From contig SCHM01000001.1 in the NCBI GenBank assembly GCA_004123355.1, forward strand, positions 124,001 through 188,000: DNA of 64,000 nucleotides, read 5' to 3'. The translations under genes and the position numbers were made by a program. Positions 47,995 through 57,880 of the stretch are shown here, in pieces (the first letter of the stretch is position 1; each line of letters begins with the position of its first letter). The notes under the pieces were generated by a model. That model searched no databases. It was not told the origin of the DNA and worked only from the letters and a program-made list of their open reading frames with translations. The DNA is from Amphirosellinia nigrospora. Taxonomy: Eukaryota; Ascomycota; Sordariomycetes; Xylariales; Xylariaceae.

Positions 47995-48463
47995 AGAATT
48001 TCGAGAGGCGACCTTTTTTGAGGTTTGGGTATATTGGATTCGGGAAGATATAGCGTCGTAGACATGGGGTGTTGGCTGCATTTTTGGGTTTCTAATAGAC
48101 CGGCATGACAATAGAGGCGTTTGTAGAGATGGTACTATAGATTTTATTTGTATAAAGGTGTATGGCAATAACAATTCGACATTTGGTATCTTTTAGCCAT
48201 ATGTAAGCTGTCTTAACATTCCAAGTATACTACGTTAATATGGGGCTTGCATTCCCGTTTCTTTCGCATCTCTTGAACCCTGTAACGGAGCCCTATGTTG
48301 TGTCACTTCGTGGTGGCGAAGAAGCTATTACGGGCTTGAGGCATCTCTAGAAGCGGTATGGCTCGAGCCATAATAGAGTAGAATAACAGTCGTGTTGTGT
48401 CGAGACGTAAGTCGCACAAATGAACAACAACACCTTTGCAAAGTTTGTCTGCGGTTCACAAAA
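47995..48463. other. Convergent intergenic interval
   Basis: About 470 bp between the convergent 3' ends of the ATP-grasp and MFS genes; AT-rich 3' UTR-like sequence with no other feature. Confidence 0.4.
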
Positions 48464-50766
48464 TCATAGCGCATAAACAAACTCAGGGTTTTCACGGTCT
48501 GTGAGGTCCATGAATTCCTGGCCTTCGATCTTACTGTAACCAATGGCCGCCCTAACAGAAGCTTTGACGATGTTCTGACGTTTGCACCAGAAATAGATGA
48601 ATAACATGACCACATATGCCAAAATCGTTGCTACCAAGACAATCGTAATAGCAGTATGGTACGCAGGTGCGTCACCCGGCCGAAAGACTTGAGGGCCGAT
48701 AATCTACTATTCATCAGTGTTCCGCTAGCTGACGCTGCAATACACCGATTCGAAAAGAAAAAAGAGAAAGGTAATACAGAGTGATAATAAGCATAGATGG
48801 CGTCTGCCAAAAAGTGAATGTACGACTCGTGGATCGCATAAGAAAATTTGCAGCCTACGTTACCGACACAGTACGCCACGAGATACATCGCTGCAGCGGT
48901 ACTAGAGTCGTGTTAGTCGATATCGCCAAGCTTCACATCATATAACTTGCTAGGTCAGATGAAACAAAAGGTAAGGGATCAGGTACGGGAGGTTATACGC
49001 ACGTCTTCTTTGTCCAGCCCGCGATATTGGAGGATATGAGACTCAGCACGCACACGAAGCCGGTTGATAAAGATGAGTATAGGTAATATCCTGCGAGTCG
49101 TCCTCCTCTATTTCGGAAGGAGAAAACGGATCAAGAATAAACCTAAAATTGCGATAAGAGGGCCAAACGAGTTGATTAACTGTCTCTTTGTTAATGTGCT
49201 AAACTGTACTGCGATAGGAGAACCAAAACGCACAATACGATTATTAAATCGACGCCCAAGATATCCGAAGCCGATCAACGTCACGACCTGAACAGCACCG
49301 GCGGTATACCAAGAAGTAATGACTGAGTAGGGGTGAACCCAAATGCAACAATCAATTGTGAGAAATAGTTTGATATGCCACCTATCAAACCATTTTTATT
49401 AGCGGTTGCTAGATGTAACACAAAAAGTACCTACCATTTGGAATGTTTGAGACCAAGGAAAGAGGACGAAAGCCCAGATCATTGGATCGGTGAGGGCCTC
49501 CTTGGCCTGATACCACTTGAAATGTTTATTTCCTACGCCTTGTTGGTTTACGCGTATTCTCTCGACGGCCATCAGGCGCTCATGCTCTGTCAGGAATCGC
49601 GCATTAAGTTGGCTATCAGGCATCCAATACAAAAAGAGGATACCCAGTAGAGCCGTGAATAAGCCGAAAACAAGGAAAATCAATTGCCATCCTTAATTAA
49701 AAGAGGGTGTTTCTCCGTCCCTATGGCAATGCCATACGCAACAACACCGCCCAATATTTGGCCCATCCGTTGAAGCTGAACCACCAGGATACTCGAGTGC
49801 CCTGCTCAGGTGTAGTATACCATTGTGAAGTGAAAAGAACGAAACCGGGGCTGACCGCAGCTTCAGCAGCACCGAGGAAGAATCGTACAGCGAGGGCACC
49901 CCTGAGGTCCTAAGTCAACCCGTTAGCCTGTCTGTCGTCGTACAATACAATACCTGCGCTACCTTTACAGCAGCCGTGAGAGCAAGGATCGATCCCACAA
50001 TATTACGTTGAGAGCAGAGTATTTAGCTAAGGGTAGTCGTTGAAGAAGCCAATTAGTCGGCCATTCCCATACGAGATAACCGAAATAGAAGATCGATGCA
50101 CTGCAACACTCGGGGTCAGTTATCGCCGATTGGAGCTGGCCATTGAGGGTTTGAGAGGCTTCTAAACATTCTCTTGTCCCAAATAGAGCCTCGTGCTCTG
50201 GAAGTTACCAAAACAAGACGAAACCGGCCCCGAGAATGCTTACACCCAATTATACTCGGATACTAGAGGTCACGAACTTGTCAGAATGCTTTAATCTTTG
50301 TAACTCCTGTCATGATAAACGACATACCTCCTATATTAAGATCTGTCTATGTTGCAATGGCGTCAGCCCGTGATGCTCGTTTCAGTATGTAAGGACTCAC
50401 TTTAAATCCTACTATAGACGCGTAGGATAATGTCGTCTTATCCAAGTAGTTCAACCCATACACAATGCATAAAAGAGGCATTATGGACAAGTCAATCTTC
50501 TTCAACAGCTTCGACTGCTCGTCGGCGCTGAGTAAAATTGTCTCCCCCGACTGTCAGCAATCAGCGGCATGTCATTGCTACGACAAGTAAATCGACAGGC
50601 TACAATGCATACTGGGCAGCCACGAGTTTCAAGGCCTCATCTAGGCCGTTATCGATTATATCCTTCGGCGGGCGTTGCACCTCAGAAGCATGAGGTTTAT
50701 AGCTCGTCTCTATCGCCTTTTCGGCCGAGGCATCTCCTGACGGCCTCGGTCTTGATCTGCCGACAT
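48464..50766 (-). CDS. MFS anion:cation symporter (Dal5/allantoate permease-like)
   Basis: Plasma-membrane permease of the ACS family, which imports organic anions such as allantoate, nicotinate or biotin. Start near 50766 (MSADQDRG). Blocks in order: SADEQSKLLKKIDLSIMPLL, YGLNYLDKTTLSYASIVGF, EYNWVASIFYFGYLVWEWPT, NWLLQRLPLAKYSALNVI, FFLGAAEAAVSPGFVLFTSQ, WYTTPEQGTR, FLVFGLFTALLGILFLYWMP, LTEHERLMAVERIRVNQQGV, LTDPMIWAFVLFPW, and a last helix AITIVLVATILAYVVMLF ending NPEFVYAL (stop at 48464). One intron, 50243-50101, is introner-like. Several junctions (around 50560, 49960, 49100, 48620) do not join cleanly, so some one-base errors or breaks are likely. Twelve membrane segments are expected; substrate is unknown. 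Confidence 0.82.
50101..50243 (-). repeat. Introner-like intron, copy F
   Basis: A 143 nt phase-2 intron (GT|T) in the MFS gene, splitting the conserved EYNWV/ASIFYFGYL segment. On the minus strand it starts GTAAGCATTCTCGGGGCC, contains TTGTTTTGGTAACTTCC, AGAGCACGAG, TTTGGGACAAGAGAATG, TAGAAGCCTCTCAAACCC and ends ATAACTGACCCCGAGTGTTG plus CAG. Confidence 0.9.
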
Positions 50767-51489
50767 TTAATCATGCACTCCGAAATCAATAAGAAGGTGG
50801 TCGGTATGCGCAAGAACCATGGGGTATGATGGCGGACTATCTGGTATATATGTATTCGGAAGGTTATCTGACATGACGGTCAAGGTCCCCTGTCCGGGTA
50901 AATCATTGCTACCTTACTCCGCACGCGTGCACAGTGCACAGTCTACAGTATGAAGCACTCAAACAACCGGATATCTCGAATCACCGGCATTACAGTTCGG
51001 CGCAAATGGACATCAACCTTTTTTTACGACGCGAAGAACGAGGAAGTGGAACAATGGTTGAATGCCAATGACGTTTAATGATCCTTTGCGGTCGGTGTAC
51101 AGCACCCAAGGCTTGGGCAATTGATCATGATGTCGAACTAACCCGCTAGTTTAGGAGGTGCAGGCGCCTACCTAGGTAGGTTAGGTATCTCTTAGTGCAT
51201 CTGGTTTAGGGATCAGATAAGATAGGAAAAAGGTAGTTCCTCACAGCCAATCAAACAACATGCATGCTCGCCAACCTGATGACCCACTGCCAGCTCTAAA
51301 TTAGTGCGCACCAAAAATTATTTTTCGCAGCAGCAGCGCAGGTCCACTCGTAGTATCGTGGGTGTCTAGTCATTTAATCAATCAATCAATCAATCAATCA
51401 ACCACATTGCGCACTACCAGTCACCAGCCGCTCACCCTGCCTCTACGACCAGTCCATCTCACTCCAAACCGACAAAAACAAGTGCGAAA
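50767..51489. other. Divergent promoter of MFS and eS28 genes
   Basis: About 720 bp. A CTACCTAGGTAGGTTAGGTA motif lies at 51169-51189. A tetranucleotide AATC/ATCA repeat (six units) at 51377-51401 falls in the likely 5' UTR of the ribosomal gene. The region before the start is pyrimidine- and CAG-rich, common for ribosomal protein genes. Confidence 0.6.
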
Positions 51490-51838
51490 ATGGATAAGCA
51501 ACCCGTCAAGCTCGTCAAGGTCACCCGTGTCCTTGGCCGTACCGGTACGAACAGCCACCATTTCCTCACGATGTGAAAAGTCTTGCATGGGAGCTAACCG
51601 CAGTCAATAGGCTCCCGTGGTGGTGTCACCCAGGTTCGTGTCGAGTTCCTCGAAGACCAGACCCGTTCGATCATCCGAAACGTTAAGGGACCCGGTATGT
51701 CACCCGTCGACACGATAGGCACCCTCTCTCACAGTCTGCTGTAAAGCAGGGTACTAACCTATCTTGTTTCCGATAGTTCGTGAGGATGACATCCTGTGCC
51801 TACTCGAGTCCGAGAGAGAGGCGAGACGTCTGCGATAA
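51490..51838 (+). CDS. rps28: 40S ribosomal protein eS28
   Basis: Component of the small ribosomal subunit near the mRNA exit channel. Three exons, 51490-51544, 51611-51694 and 51777-51838, give 66 residues: [66 protein letters not shown]. This matches the family along its whole length (67-68 residues in other fungi). Introns of 66 and 82 nt carry GCTAACC and ACTAACC branch points. It is fully in frame. Confidence 0.98.
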
Positions 51839-53340
51839 GTGGCGTTGGGGATCAGCGATCGATGGAAATTTTACAACGGATTTCGGCGTATTTTACGGCC
51901 CTCCCCGACCAGCCATGATTGGTGCTACTGAATCGGTACCGCACGATCGAATGCTCGTGGATTAGCTACTAGGCCGGTATCAGATCGTTCGGGGGACACG
52001 GTAAATGATGCAGATCATGGGGATGACTGGCCATCAGATAGGCGTTGAATTATGACTCTGATCGACTACACATGGTTGGCGCAAATGGGCATATTGATTG
52101 CGAACGAAATTCTGAACTACCCCGAAATTTGACACACCCGACTTCGTGCCATAACTCATTTGTGACGTGATCAACCTCATCGGTACCACGGAGGCTCAGC
52201 ATTCCTATCAATGCCGTCGTTCATACGGTCTATTCAGACAGCGTCTGCCATCGCTTTACATAACCAAAAGGATAGCCCAAGCCAAGGTTTCAAGTTGTTG
52301 TTGAATTCACTAGGAGAGGAGTCTTGCGCTTGCTAATATGTTGTAGCCCGTGAGCTTCTTTAGTCATATTCACTCTTGCCTTTGAAAGTAAGTCGACATG
52401 TTCCAACACAATATAATGAGAAAACATCAGCGTCCGAACCAACATCATTATTCATACATATAATCGCAAAGACAATACAAATCGCAGGATAAACCAACCA
52501 AATCCTGACTGGAAGGTAATTACCGGGGAGCCTCTCACATTCTGCTCGTTATTTTAGCAGCTCCGTCTAACGGCAGCTATGTATACATATTTCACTCCAG
52601 GAATACTCTTGCGAGTCTTTCGTGTATAATCTTGAATACGAAAGAAGCGGAAGCTTTACTCCTTGCATTGAGGCTCTACGATGAGGTTTTATCATTCTAC
52701 GACCAATTAGGCAGCCTTTGCAGATATTATATACAGCTGCGATGTTAACGCGTATGATGCCGGTGCAGCTTGTGGCCATAGATCCAGTATCTTCTAACTG
52801 TGCCACGCTCCCAACGCTTGATGTTATAGTATTGGGTGGTATGGTGCGATTACCAGATATAGTCCTGAAGCTTCGCGGTATGTTTCCTCAATATCCAGAT
52901 CGATAAAATAGCCTTGCCTAATGAACGCATCAAAATTGAAGAGAAACCCCTTCAAAAGACCAAAGACTACTAAAAGTCAGATATGAGGACTGGGGTTTCG
53001 GCATACACAGCTTTGCGTGGAACGCAAGGGGAAATCTATACCGTACCTTAGTCGAAGAATAAAGGAGGAGAAGCCCCTATAACTCCTACTATCACACGGC
53101 AATCACTATCGAGCGACGTTTTACACATGTTCCGAGCAATTACATGTCTTGGATCCCTTTCGCATGTAGTTGGGAACAAGGCTGAGACGACCGCATGGCG
53201 TAGACACAATATCACACCTTGTGAGAACAGTACTCCAAGACACATGTCTCGGCACTAAACACATTCGACGCTCCGATCGCGTACATTAGCCTTCAATGAG
53301 TGGATTACATATACATATAGTTTACTGAGCCTTGACTTGT
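51839..53340. other. Gene-poor interval downstream of eS28
   Basis: About 1.5 kb. It begins with the eS28 3' UTR. Short open stretches on both strands (for example 52806-52567 minus, 52718-52906 plus) overlap and have no known motif. No repeat was found. Confidence 0.4.
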
Positions 53341-53416
53341 TAGGGAGACCAGACTTTGAACCGCTGATCTTGAGGGCCGCGCTTCTAGCGCGACCAATAT
53401 TAGCTCGGTAGCATCC
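53341..53416 (-). other. tRNA-like relic (possible tRNA pseudogene or SINE head)
   Basis: On the minus strand GAGCTAATATTGGTCGCGC (53406-53388) resembles a tRNA A box and GGTTCAAAGTC (53361-53351) a B box, about 33 nt apart, with a GCGC...GCGC pair between. The acceptor and T stems do not pair properly, so this is not a working tRNA. It could be a decayed tRNA gene or the head of a SINE; no A-rich tail was found. Confidence 0.25.
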
Positions 53417-53528
53417 GGATCAACCGATCGCCACCACCGAACGATCGATCAGTGGTCGATCGTATGATACGGCTCGGCATAAGCTATAGTATACCGCCAG
53501 CAGCAGTAGGAAGTATCAATAAAAAACA

Positions 53529-53755
53529 CCCTGTCAGGGTGAGGTCAACAAAAAAATGACACTCGATCCAGCTAAACCCCCCCTTCTTAAAATAGCTCTG
53601 TGAATAAAATAGACGTTTGCGGTTACTCTGGTGCACGCAGTTTCTCTTTACAATTTTTTTGTGAGGAGAGTATTCCATTCAAAAATAGCTGTTTTGGTGT
53701 TGAGGCCAAAGGGGCTGGATCGAGTGTTATTTTTTGTTGACCTCGCCCTGCCCGG
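53529..53755. mobile_element. MITE-like element, 227 bp
   Basis: Inverted repeats of about 44 bp: left arm 53529-53573 (CCCTGTCAGGGTGAGGTCAA ... CTCGATCCAGCT) and right arm 53713-53755 (GGCTGGATCGAGTG ... TTGACCTCGCCCTG). About 87% of arm positions match by eye. The 140 bp between arms has no coding potential. A target-site duplication is not clear. Size and structure fit a non-autonomous DNA transposon. Confidence 0.75.
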
Positions 53756-54584
53756 TCAAATCAAGAGTGAGGAAGGGCAATCTCATTGCCTTACACAGCG
53801 CGTGAGACAATCTATGAGACTTGGGACTATAGTACAGTCTCTGATCCTAAACATAGTCTCGCATCACTTCACAGCATCAATCAATAGAGAATATAAGGGT
53901 GGTAGACCAGAATTCGGGCACCATCTAGTTACATTACTTCCGCATGGATATCCTAACCAGGTAGTGTATGATTCTGACAAATGCGAGGAAGAGCCTCGGA
54001 CTTGTCTAGACGACAATAAACATCTACCGGAAAGAGGAACAGATTGTGTACTTGTACTACTAGCTCTACCCTAGCTATTCAACAATATGTCAAGTTTACG
54101 ATGATTTGAGGAAAATCGTTCCACTAGTGGCGGAAGCAGAATAGAACGAAGTTCTTGATCGCAAAGGCGAATGGGCGCGAATGGTAATAGGATTTAATTG
54201 TGTCCAAGATTGCAGGATAACCAAGTATTCAAAGAATTCTTGCCAAGTATCCCATTCCCAACTCGCGTTAGATACTGCACACGTCGTCCAATGTGTATCA
54301 TAGAATTATCCTCGCCCTTAGCACTGAAACAAGATACAAGAATTGGAAATTTTCTGCGGTCATGGGTAAGGGGCGCAAAGACTCTATGTGACGCAGAAAC
54401 ACAATAGGCTATGCAGAAATCCATCCCACTCTATGAAGAACTCCGCTTCCCAACTTCGGTTGTCTCCCCGTCATGATATTTGGCTTTTCAATAAGGGTGT
54501 TTACCACTCCCCTACAATTAGGTATTATTGGTCTATAAGAGAATCGTAGGTCATCGACGTGAAGAGAATCCAGGAGATGTACGC
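53756..54584. other. Interval without recognised gene
   Basis: About 830 bp. An open stretch at 53631-54074 on the plus strand runs through the MITE arm and has no known motif. The right end includes the 3' UTR of the wall protein gene. Confidence 0.4.
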
Positions 54585-55267
54585 TTAGAGAGCGAATGCA
54601 ACCAGTCCCATCAGACCTGCAAAAGCAGCGCCGGAGAGGGTAGCCACCTTTCCAGCACCAGCAGTGGGGATGGGCGAAGAGCTGGGAGTAGTGGTGGGAT
54701 AGCCGCCACCAGTACCGACAGGGACCTCAGGCGTAGTAGTCGGGTAGACAGCGCTGGAGTTGGCTGTCGGGTAGGCAGGAACACTGACGGTAGGGTAGGC
54801 CGGGACACTGACACTGACGCTGCTGCTGCTATTTAGGAATTAGCAAGATGGTATCGTCTCTAGAGATCGCGCTTCTTACCACGTTAGAGCAGATAACGGA
54901 AGAAGTGGTGAGGACAGGCACGCTGACAGTGCAGGGGCAGTCGGTGATGGTCAGAGTGGTGGGCTATTCGATGTCAGTCTGGAGCTCCCGCATCAACGAA
55001 CTAAAGTGCGCCCGCTCGTCCTGTCGCACACGTTGGTTCTTCCAAATATGTGCCAGGACGATTAGGGAACCAAGTTCGCTCAGGTCTGTCGCATACCTCA
55101 GTTACGGTGTAGGTGTTGGTGCCGTAGGTGTTCTGGTCGGCCGGCAGTAGGTCTCGTAAGAAGTAACAACCTGGGTGGTGTAGGTGACATTGGGGGCAGC
55201 CGAGTAGGCAGGGTAGCTGGCGAGAGACGCCAGCGACGAGGGCAGCAGCAGCGATAGCGAACTTCAT
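54585..55267 (-). CDS. GPI-anchored cell-wall protein, CCG-6-like
   Basis: A small secreted, probably GPI-linked, Ser/Thr/Pro-rich protein similar to the clock-controlled CCG-6 group. Start ATG at 55267 gives a signal peptide MKFAIAAAALVAG. Next come NVTYTTQVVTSYETYC, DQNTYGTNTYTVTE, and after an intron (about 55100-54972) TTLTITDCPCTVSVPVLTTS and SVICSN. A second intron (about 54884-54834) leads to a repeat-rich linker with VSVPAYPT units, GGGYPTTTPSSSP, and a hydrophobic tail KVATLSGAAFAGLMGLVAFA typical of GPI signals. Frame changes near 55228 and 55155 suggest lost bases. The family link rests on the TTLTITDCPC motif. Confidence 0.72.
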
Positions 55268-57660
55268 TTTGACTGATTATCAGGCTGATTAAAAATCGGT
55301 AAGAGTTGGTAGTCGAGTATTATAGGCGTCGGGTATGTAAATTCGTAACGAATGAAATTGACTATAAGTCAGGGTTGTGTGAATGAATGACTGAGTGTGG
55401 GAGGAGAAGAGAGAGAGAGATGTGGAGGAATTCATCGAGCAAAGGACTTATTAACAGACGCACACATCAAAGAACCAGCCAGCATGGATGGGTACTTTTT
55501 GTGTGCTGTACTACAGGTAGCCCTTCAACGTGCCATGCGGGGCCGGTTTGGGCGCTTTGATGAGTGTGGGTACCTATGTGTGGGCCCTGTCGCGAATCTC
55601 TAAGTGTATCTTCAACTGTTTCTTTCTCACGCTAACCCAATTGGGCATCATAAATGTCTTGTGTGAATGGTCAGGTGTTTTTTGTAATGTTAATTTACCC
55701 TAGACATACAGCCAATAGCGGTTGCTAAGCCCTTTTGCTAGAACGCAGTAAACGTCCTCAGAAACATTCTGTAGCAATGGTAAGCTGTACTTGTGTTTGA
55801 TGAGAAATACGAAGAACTCAGCTACCTGAGCTAGTACCTATACTAATGCGTACGATGTTAGACAAGGGTTGGTACCATATCGTTGTGCGTGCCATCCATG
55901 CTTGATGCAGGTACAGCAAGATCCGAGCAGGGGTTCATCCAATAGCGGTCCGCGCAACCCAGGTGATGGCCACATGGGAAATTAGCTCACCCCGTTAATG
56001 GAGAAGCGCTGCTCACTTTTCATGTATTACCTACTTTCTATGGAAGTCAGGAGTTGAAGCAGTATCGCAACTTTGGGTCGCCAGACACATTATATCGAAT
56101 GAAATCAGGCGAACAGCAGTTCCACTGAAGGGAGCTAACCTTTCAAGTAGGCCTGTCTACATATATCTGGCAAGGCCCCTATACACGCTGCGCAATACTT
56201 GGTTGCTTGACCAAGCCTATGCTCGTCTATAGTCTTGGCTGGTCATATATAAACAACTTGGAAGACGTGTCGGTACAATTTACGTACACATACATTGTTT
56301 TCCTACTTGTAGCTGGGTCATGTAGCCTGGTGGATGATCTATTCGCTAAATACGATAATAAAAAGTGCGCTTCTGCAGGTACCCAGATTTAGATCCAGGG
56401 GCAGCCAGAACCAGATTGGTGAAAACGGTGGGGCTCGGCCTAAAAAAAATTGGTCCTCCTTCTCTACCTAGGTACCTAGCCCCTGAGTTGTTAACACTAC
56501 CTTAGGTAACTAAGTATACCTCTGGTTCAAGGTTTACTCAATGTATTTATGCTGGCGTGAGCGTGCTGGTTGCATGTGGCCCTTTGAGATAAGGTACGAG
56601 AACGTGATTGATTTTGCCATATGCGATTCGAGTTTTTGAGCCCCCTAGTCGACAGACGCGCAAGCCACTCAAGATACCACATGTGTAGGTGCTACTTTTA
56701 CGAAAAAAGGAGACATAGTTGTGACTCTACGATGAGACAGTTTCCTAGCCATATGGCAACCATCCAGCCATTGCAACAGGATCGCCGCAACTTGTCGCGG
56801 ATGCGCACCCCTAGTCTTGACTAGCGGGATAATGAAGATAGATTCATCTTGTTTAATTGCTCACGATAGAACGTGGCGTATAGCCAGGGTTGATCATTGG
56901 TTTATTGGTTGTCCATCCTCTTTGTTCGTCTTCGTTGTTGAGCTGATCAAAACTTATAAGGTCTAAGTATAGTCCTCTCTTGAAAGATGCCCAATCTCGG
57001 AAAGCGCATCATTGCAACCTACGAAGTGCCATGGATCAGCTATCAAAGCCGCGGCTCTACATGACCGACATTGAGTAGAAACAGTATCTCTTTGGGGTGG
57101 TAGGGTGATGACTTTGGACTACGAAATGGTACAAAACACGGCGCTTGTTATATCTACGAAGAATCTACCAAGGTTCTAATGTCTGAATCAATATGTCATG
57201 TAATAGACAAAAGCTCGTCAATATGAGCCAACTCACAATCAGGTCCCGAGTAACCCTAGCTACGCTTACAGCGAAAACTCATCTGATCCAGTCATTAAAC
57301 GCCCTCTGCAATAATTAGTATAACTGAAGAGCTGCCCCAACGTCTCCCAGAGACTCAAACCTATGATGCAACCTTTTTTATGAAGTGTCATGATGGAGTT
57401 TCCAGCCATTTTCTAAAAATATGCAAACCGTGTCGGAACTACTTTTATCGCCTCGCTTAGTCAGGGATAAGCTATGTTTCTTGTATCGAAACACCCAGGC
57501 CGAGCGATTTCGCTCACAAGTACACAGTCATAGGAAATTCTATTCACTGCCACCTGTGCATATTTTTTATACTTTCGGTATTCTCTCTGTGGGCTGATTA
57601 CCCGCAACACTCGCTTTAAACACTAAATCGCTGCTCCCATTCTTATAAGGCATAAACAGC
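55268..57660. other. 2.4 kb gene-poor interval
   Basis: No gene is recognised. It holds a GA-rich tract at 55401-55425 in the wall protein's upstream region and a CTACCTAGGTACCTAGC motif at 56465-56481. Short open stretches have no known motif. Confidence 0.45.
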
Positions 57661-57875
57661 TGTCACGGATAAGTGGGTCTATGGTGAGCCCCAGGGACTG
57701 GGGCTCGCCCTAACTATAGTCCGAGTGATCGTTTACTATATATAGGATCTTGACACACTTATCCCAAGTATATAGAACTTCTACTTTAGATCATCTGAAT
57801 ACACTTTACTTGAGCCCCTCTGGAGAGTGCACTGGTTCACTTCCTATGCTAGATCGTATCCACAAATACGTGACA
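57661..57875. mobile_element. Solo LTR with 5 bp target duplication
   Basis: A 215 bp segment starts TGTCACGGATAAGTG and ends CACAAATACGTGACA, with TGTCAC/GTGACA inverted ends. It is flanked on both sides by ACAGC (57656-57660 and 57876-57880), a 5 bp target duplication. It contains a TATATATAG sequence and a GAGCCCCAG/CTGGGGCTC hairpin. No internal element follows, so it is a solo LTR left after recombination between LTRs. It is not RIP-mutated, and the intact duplication suggests it is younger than the AT-block elements. Ty1/Copia or Ty3/Gypsy origin is not decidable. Confidence 0.8.
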
Positions 57876-57880
57876 ACAGC

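Noticed and set aside
55397-55603. 68-codon plus-strand open stretch upstream of the wall protein
   Set aside because: Starts in a GA repeat and lacks motifs; more likely leader sequence of the minus-strand gene.
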